The translations under genes and the position numbers were made by a program. Shown here in pieces: positions 60,022-64,000 of a stretch of 64,000 nucleotides of DNA. The stretch is from Pseudomonas sp. B20(2017) (GTDB lineage: Bacteria; Pseudomonadota; Gammaproteobacteria; Pseudomonadales; Pseudomonadaceae). The first letter of the stretch is position 1, and each line of letters starts with the position of its first letter. The DNA lies in assembly GCF_002113125.1 (NCBI RefSeq), contig NZ_NEJP01000002.1, forward strand, positions 372,001 through 436,000, in the 5' to 3' direction. The notes under the pieces are model-generated. The model was not told the DNA's origin. It made no database searches and saw only the letters and a list, made by a program, of their open reading frames with translations.

Positions 60022-61044
60022 ATGAACCACAGCCTCGATATCAGTCATCGCGATCCTGACCTGTTCGGCCTGCTTTACGGCTTTCGCTTCCGCCCAGGCG
60101 AACGCGGGCGCGAGGTGGATTCGGCGACCGCCCTGCGCTGCCTGCAAGACGACAGCGAGGGCGATGAATTTCTCTGGCTGCACCTGAACCTGGCCCACGC
60201 CGCGTGCGAGCGCTGGATGAAAAGTCATCTGCAATTGCCCGAAGAGTTTTTCGAAGCGCTGCACGAAGGTTCGCGCTCGACGCGCATCGAACATGTCGAT
60301 TCGGCGTTGCTGGCGGTGGTCAACGACGTGGTGTTCAACCTCAGCAGCATGGTGTCGTCGGACGTGTCGACGCTGTGGGTCTGCGTGCGCAGCAAACTGA
60401 TCGTCAGTGCGCGCCTGCAACCGCTGCACTCGGTGGACAAGCTGCGTTCTTCGGTGAAGTCCGGCGAGTGCTTTCGTTCGCCGCTGGAACTGCTGGTGCA
60501 CCTGCTGCGCGATCAGGGTGAAGTGCTGACCCAGATCGTGCGCAAGACCAGTATGAGCGTCGATCAGGTCGAGGACGAATTGCTCTCCTCGCGGCTGTCG
60601 ACCAACCGCGCCGAACTCGGTGCCAACCGGCGGGTGCTGGTGCGCCTGCAACGGCTGCTGGCGCTGGAGCCGGGTTCGCTGCTGCGTCTGCTCAACCGGC
60701 CGCCGCCGTGGTTGCAGAAGGAGGACGTGAAGGAGTTGCGCAAATCCACCGAGGAGTTCGCGCTGATCATCAACGACCTCACCGCCCTCGGCGAGCGGAT
60801 CAAGCTGTTGCAGGAAGAGATCGCCGCCAACCTCAACGAACAGAGCAACCGCACGCTGTTCACCCTGACTGTGGTCACGGTGCTGGCGTTGCCGATCAAC
60901 ATCATTGCCGGTTTCTTCGGCATGAACGTTGGCGGTGTGCCACTGGCTACCGATCCGGAAGGGTTCTGGATTCTGGTGGCGCTGGTGGCGACGTTCACCG
61001 TGATTGCCGGACGCTGGGCGTTTCGCAAGCGGCGGGATTACTAA
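60022..61044 (+). CDS. zntB: Zinc transporter ZntB (CorA family)
   Basis: A 340-residue CorA-type channel protein with a large N-terminal cytoplasmic domain and two C-terminal helices (about 280-335). The loop after helix 1 has the GMNVGG motif (near 303-308). ZntB members export or import Zn2+; the symbol follows the family and the exact direction is unknown. Confidence 0.9.
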   Translation: MNHSLDISHRDPDLFGLLYGFRFRPGERGREVDSATALRCLQDDSEGDEFLWLHLNLAHAACERWMKSHLQLPEEFFEALHEGSRSTRIEHVDSALLAVVNDVVFNLSSMVSSDVSTLWVCVRSKLIVSARLQPLHSVDKLRSSVKSGECFRSPLELLVHLLRDQGEVLTQIVRKTSMSVDQVEDELLSSRLSTNRAELGANRRVLVRLQRLLALEPGSLLRLLNRPPPWLQKEDVKELRKSTEEFALIINDLTALGERIKLLQEEIAANLNEQSNRTLFTLTVVTVLALPINIIAGFFGMNVGGVPLATDPEGFWILVALVATFTVIAGRWAFRKRRDY

Positions 61045-61054
61045 GCGCCGATCT

Positions 61055-61145
61055 CCTGTGGGAGCGAGCTTGCTCGCGAATGCGGACACCCGGATGACAT
61101 CTCCTTTGCTGACACACCGCAATCGCGAGCAAGCTCGCTCCCACA
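61055..61145. repeat. REP pair
   Basis: TGTGGGAGCGAGCTTGCTCGCG and its inverted copy, between zntB and the phosphate transporter gene. Confidence 0.9.
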
Positions 61146-61272
61146 GTGTTACTGGCTGAATTCGGATCAGTGGATCGGCTAATAGACCAAACACTGATCT
61201 GTCGCAGCCTCTCTGTAATATTTAGCAACGATCATGGGCGACACTCCTTCCCCCGCTAAGGATTGTCCTCCC

Positions 61273-62886
61273 ATGGCTACTCCCTCCCTGACCGCCAGCC
61301 CGGCCTCCGCTGCCAGTGGCAGGCCGGCCCTCGACAAGAAAACCGGCCCGTTCACCTACGTGGTGTTTTTCGCGGTGCTGGCGATGGGGCTGCTGTTCAC
61401 CGCCTACAGCCTGATGCACGACATGCACGAACTCGGCACGGTGGTCACCACCTGGACCCCGTTCCTGCTGCTCGGCGTGGCACTGTTGATTGCGCTGGGT
61501 TTCGAGTTCGTCAACGGTTTCCACGACACCGCCAACGCCGTGGCCACGGTGATCTACACCCATTCGCTGCCGCCGCATTTCGCGGTGGTCTGGTCGGGCT
61601 TCTTCAACTTCCTCGGGGTGCTGCTGTCGAGTGGCGCGGTGGCGTTCGGCATCATCGCGCTGCTGCCGGTGGAGCTGATTCTGCAAGTCGGTTCGTCCGC
61701 TGGTTTCGCGATGATCTTCGCCCTGTTGATCGCGGCGATCCTGTGGAACCTCGGCACCTGGTGGCTGGGCCTGCCGGCTTCGTCGTCGCATACGCTGATC
61801 GGTTCGATCATCGGCGTCGGCGTAGCAAATGCCCTGATGCACGGCCGCGACGGCACCAGCGGTGTGGATTGGGCCCAAGCGACCAAGATCGGTTACGCAC
61901 TGCTGCTGTCGCCGCTGGTGGGTTTCGGTTGCGCGGCGCTGTTGCTGCTGGCGCTGCGCGCGTTCGTGAAGAACCGTTCGCTGTACAAGGCGCCGGAAGG
62001 CAACACCCCGCCGCCGTGGTGGATTCGTGGTCTGCTGATCCTGACCTGCACCGGCGTGTCCTTCGCCCACGGTTCCAACGACGGCCAGAAAGGCATGGGC
62101 CTGATCATGCTGATTCTGGTCGGCACCCTGCCGATGGCTTATGCGCTGAACCGCACCATGCCTGAGGAACAATCGCTGCAATTCGCTGCCGTCGCCCAAG
62201 TCACCCAGCAAGCGCTGGTGAAAAGTGCACCACTGCCGGCACCGGCCGATCCACGCGCAGTGCTCTCCGACTACGTGCGCAGCAAGGAGGCCACGCCGCA
62301 ACTGATCCCTGCCCTCGCCTCCCTGACCGGGCACATCGGTGAAGAAGTGAAGGGCTACGGCTCGCTGGCGAAAGTCCCGGCCGAGGCCATGGGCAACGTG
62401 CGCAACGACATGTACCTGGCCAGCGAAACCATTCGCCTGATGGACAAGAACAAGGTCGACACCTTCGACGCCGACACCACCGGCAAGCTGCAATTGTTCA
62501 AGCAACAGATCGACAACGCCACCCGGTTCATTCCGCTGTGGGTGAAGATCGCGGTGGCGATTGCCTTGGGGCTGGGCACCATGGTCGGCTGGAAGCGGAT
62601 CGTGGTCACGGTCGGCGAGAAGATCGGCAAAACCCACCTGACCTACGCCCAGGGCGCGTCGGCGGAAACGGTAGCGATGCTGACCATCGGCGCCGCCGAC
62701 ATGTTCGGCCTGCCGGTGTCGACCACTCATGTGCTGTCCTCGGGCGTGGCCGGGACCATGGTTGCCAACGGCGGCGGCTTGCAGATGAAGACCATCCGCA
62801 ATCTGCTGATGGCGTGGGTGCTGACCTTGCCGGCGGCGATTCTGCTGTCGGGCAGTCTGTATTGGCTGTTTACCCAGATATTCTGA
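61273..62886 (+). CDS. Inorganic phosphate transporter, Pit family
   Basis: A 537-residue Pit carrier with the repeated motifs GFEFVNGFHDTANAVAT (near 75-90) and SFAHGSNDGQKGMG (near 265-278) and about ten membrane helices. A soluble insert of about 130 residues (about 300-430) lies between helices, longer than in E. coli PitA. It imports phosphate with divalent metals. Start ATG at 61273; an upstream ATG at 61234 is in frame and also possible. Confidence 0.92.
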   Translation: MATPSLTASPASAASGRPALDKKTGPFTYVVFFAVLAMGLLFTAYSLMHDMHELGTVVTTWTPFLLLGVALLIALGFEFVNGFHDTANAVATVIYTHSLPPHFAVVWSGFFNFLGVLLSSGAVAFGIIALLPVELILQVGSSAGFAMIFALLIAAILWNLGTWWLGLPASSSHTLIGSIIGVGVANALMHGRDGTSGVDWAQATKIGYALLLSPLVGFGCAALLLLALRAFVKNRSLYKAPEGNTPPPWWIRGLLILTCTGVSFAHGSNDGQKGMGLIMLILVGTLPMAYALNRTMPEEQSLQFAAVAQVTQQALVKSAPLPAPADPRAVLSDYVRSKEATPQLIPALASLTGHIGEEVKGYGSLAKVPAEAMGNVRNDMYLASETIRLMDKNKVDTFDADTTGKLQLFKQQIDNATRFIPLWVKIAVAIALGLGTMVGWKRIVVTVGEKIGKTHLTYAQGASAETVAMLTIGAADMFGLPVSTTHVLSSGVAGTMVANGGGLQMKTIRNLLMAWVLTLPAAILLSGSLYWLFTQIF

Positions 62887-62899
62887 ACACTTCAGGTCC

Positions 62900-63002
62900 T
62901 TGTGGGAGCGGGCTTGGTCCGGGCGGCGATCCGACGAATGCGGTCTGCCAGTCACGATGATGTCGACTGACAGTCCCCTTTCGCGAGCAAGCCCGCTCCC
63001 AC
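62900..63002. repeat. REP pair, GGGCTTGGTCC/GGGCAAGCCC variant
   Basis: TGTGGGAGCGGGCTTGGTCC with a GGCGATCCGACGAATG tail, and an inverted CGCGAGCAAGCCCGCTCCCA arm. Confidence 0.88.
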
Positions 63003-63022
63003 TTTTGATCTGTGCAGGACTG

Positions 63023-63919
63023 TTAAAGCGTCGAACGAATCAAATCCCCCAGCCAGTCCATGAACACCCGCACCCGCAACGGCAGATGCCGCTGCCTCGC
63101 GTACAACAGTGAAATGCCCATCGCCGGCGCGGTGTATTGCGGCAGCACGGTGACGATCTCGCCGCTGTCCAGATAGGTGTTCATGCCGGTGCGCGGCACC
63201 TGGATCAGACCGAATCCTCCCAGGCACGCCGATTCGTAGGCATCGGTGCTGTTGACCGTCACGCTGCCGACCATCGGCACGCGGTGAAGCTGCCCATCCT
63301 GCTCGTAAACAAACCCTTCCGATCGCGAACCCAGCACACCGACGTAGTGCACCAGCCGATGCTGCGCCAGATCCTCAAGCGTTTGCGGCACGCCGTAACG
63401 CTCCAGATATGCAGGGCTGGCGCAGTTGATCATGCTGAAATCCCCCAGATGCCGCGCCACCACGGATTGATCCGGCTGCGCGCCGACGCGCAGCACACAA
63501 TCGAAACCTTCGGCGAGCAGGTCGACCCGGCGATCGGTGCTGCTGATTTCCAGTTCCAGGTTCGGATGACGGGCCATGAACTCCGGCAACTTCGGCATGA
63601 TCAGCCGCCGCGACAGAATATTCGGCATATCGACCCGAATCCGCCCGGTCAGCGACGCTTCGTCCTGACGGAACAGGTTTTCGATTTCGTCCATGTGCGA
63701 CAGCAGATCCTTGCTCCGCTCGTACAACGCAAGGCCGTCCTGAGTTGCCTGGACCTTGCGCGTGTTGCGTTGCAGCAGGCGCGTGCCGAGCAGGGTTTCC
63801 AGCGCCTGAACCTGCTCAGACACCGTCGAACGCGGCAACCCCAGACTCTCCCCCGCCATCGTGAAACTCGACAATTCGCTGACCCGGACGAAGGTGCGCA
63901 GCAGTTCCAGTTTGTTCAT
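63023..63919 (-). CDS. LysR family regulator
   Basis: A 298-residue LysR with an N-terminal winged HTH (about 5-60, VSELSSFTMAGESLGLPRSTVSEQVQALE) and a CrgA/DmlR-like effector domain. The start is at 63919. The target is probably a divergent gene lying beyond the right edge of the window; the last 81 bases are its upstream region. Confidence 0.9.
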   Translation of the reverse strand: MNKLELLRTFVRVSELSSFTMAGESLGLPRSTVSEQVQALETLLGTRLLQRNTRKVQATQDGLALYERSKDLLSHMDEIENLFRQDEASLTGRIRVDMPNILSRRLIMPKLPEFMARHPNLELEISSTDRRVDLLAEGFDCVLRVGAQPDQSVVARHLGDFSMINCASPAYLERYGVPQTLEDLAQHRLVHYVGVLGSRSEGFVYEQDGQLHRVPMVGSVTVNSTDAYESACLGGFGLIQVPRTGMNTYLDSGEIVTVLPQYTAPAMGISLLYARQRHLPLRVRVFMDWLGDLIRSTL

Positions 63920-64000
63920 GGGCCACCCATTGATTGTTCGGACAATCCGACCAGTGATTCCGGTTTCAGTCTGTTTATCACCTCACGGCGGATAAATAAA

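Noticed and set aside
61222..62955. 577-codon minus-strand frame opposite the phosphate transporter
   Set aside because: Reverse-frame shadow of a well-supported Pit carrier, with a Gln/His/Arg-rich composition and no motif.

Overview
The window is chromosomal DNA of a Pseudomonas, most likely from the P. fluorescens group. Evidence: high GC, a complete amrZ, the alaS-lysC-csrA-tRNA block, the aot/aru arginine uptake and succinyltransferase catabolism clusters with the Pseudomonas-type ArgR, a DUF2790 protein, a BdlA-like chemoreceptor, and many intergenic REP pairs with the GTGGGAGC...GCTCCCAC pattern. No rRNA, CRISPR array, integrase or transposase was seen.

Layout. 0-8 kb: the end of a flagellar cluster (flgN, the c-di-GMP brake flgZ), an MFS carrier with a Pro-Glu tail, a glutamine-synthetase-like gamma-glutamylation enzyme, an overlapping response regulator-TPR/histidine kinase pair, and an LprI-like secreted protein. 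8-13.5 kb: tRNA-Arg(CCT), two tiny genes behind a textbook sigma-54 promoter, a solitary phnN, amrZ, mgtE, a secreted protein, three tandem tRNA-Arg(ACG), tRNA-Ser(GCT) and csrA. 13.6-19.8 kb: lysC, alaS, threonine aldolase, then an FMN riboswitch driving a type II lumazine synthase. 19.9-33.5 kb: the arginine block on the minus strand. In transcription order it is aotJ-aotQ-aotM-aotO-aotP-argR and then aruC-aruF-aruG-astD-astB-(small His-rich protein)-astE. AotJQMP import arginine/ornithine, ArgR senses arginine, and the AST enzymes convert arginine to glutamate and succinate. Then come acs (34-36 kb), a DUF2790 protein, and nrdB without an adjacent nrdA.

The segment from about 38.73 to 43.3 kb is the clear accessory region. 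Its left half is strikingly AT-rich. It begins right after the nrdB terminator with a two-gene overlapping cassette: a 721-residue GNAT-PIN-GNAT-like-(PUA-like?) fusion and a 145-residue ASCH-domain protein. A Bro-N antirepressor-like gene with a leader peptide overlapping its start, a small companion gene and an HNH endonuclease follow. I regard the GNAT-PIN/ASCH cassette as the best candidate for an undescribed RNA-targeting conflict or stress system.

44-64 kb is mostly core and lineage genes: secreted and unknown proteins, a TauE/SafE carrier with a divergent AraC regulator, a small XRE-like gene behind a perfect LexA box, an MBL hydrolase with a divergent TetR regulator, a MASE2-GGDEF cyclase next to a soluble PAS-PAS chemoreceptor, a LysR regulator divergent from a glutamine-amidotransferase-like protein lacking the catalytic His, a periplasmic glycerophosphodiesterase, a membrane hydroxylase, a PepSY protein, ZntB, a Pit phosphate carrier and a LysR regulator. 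Many intergenic gaps hold REP pairs; none lies in the AT-rich segment.
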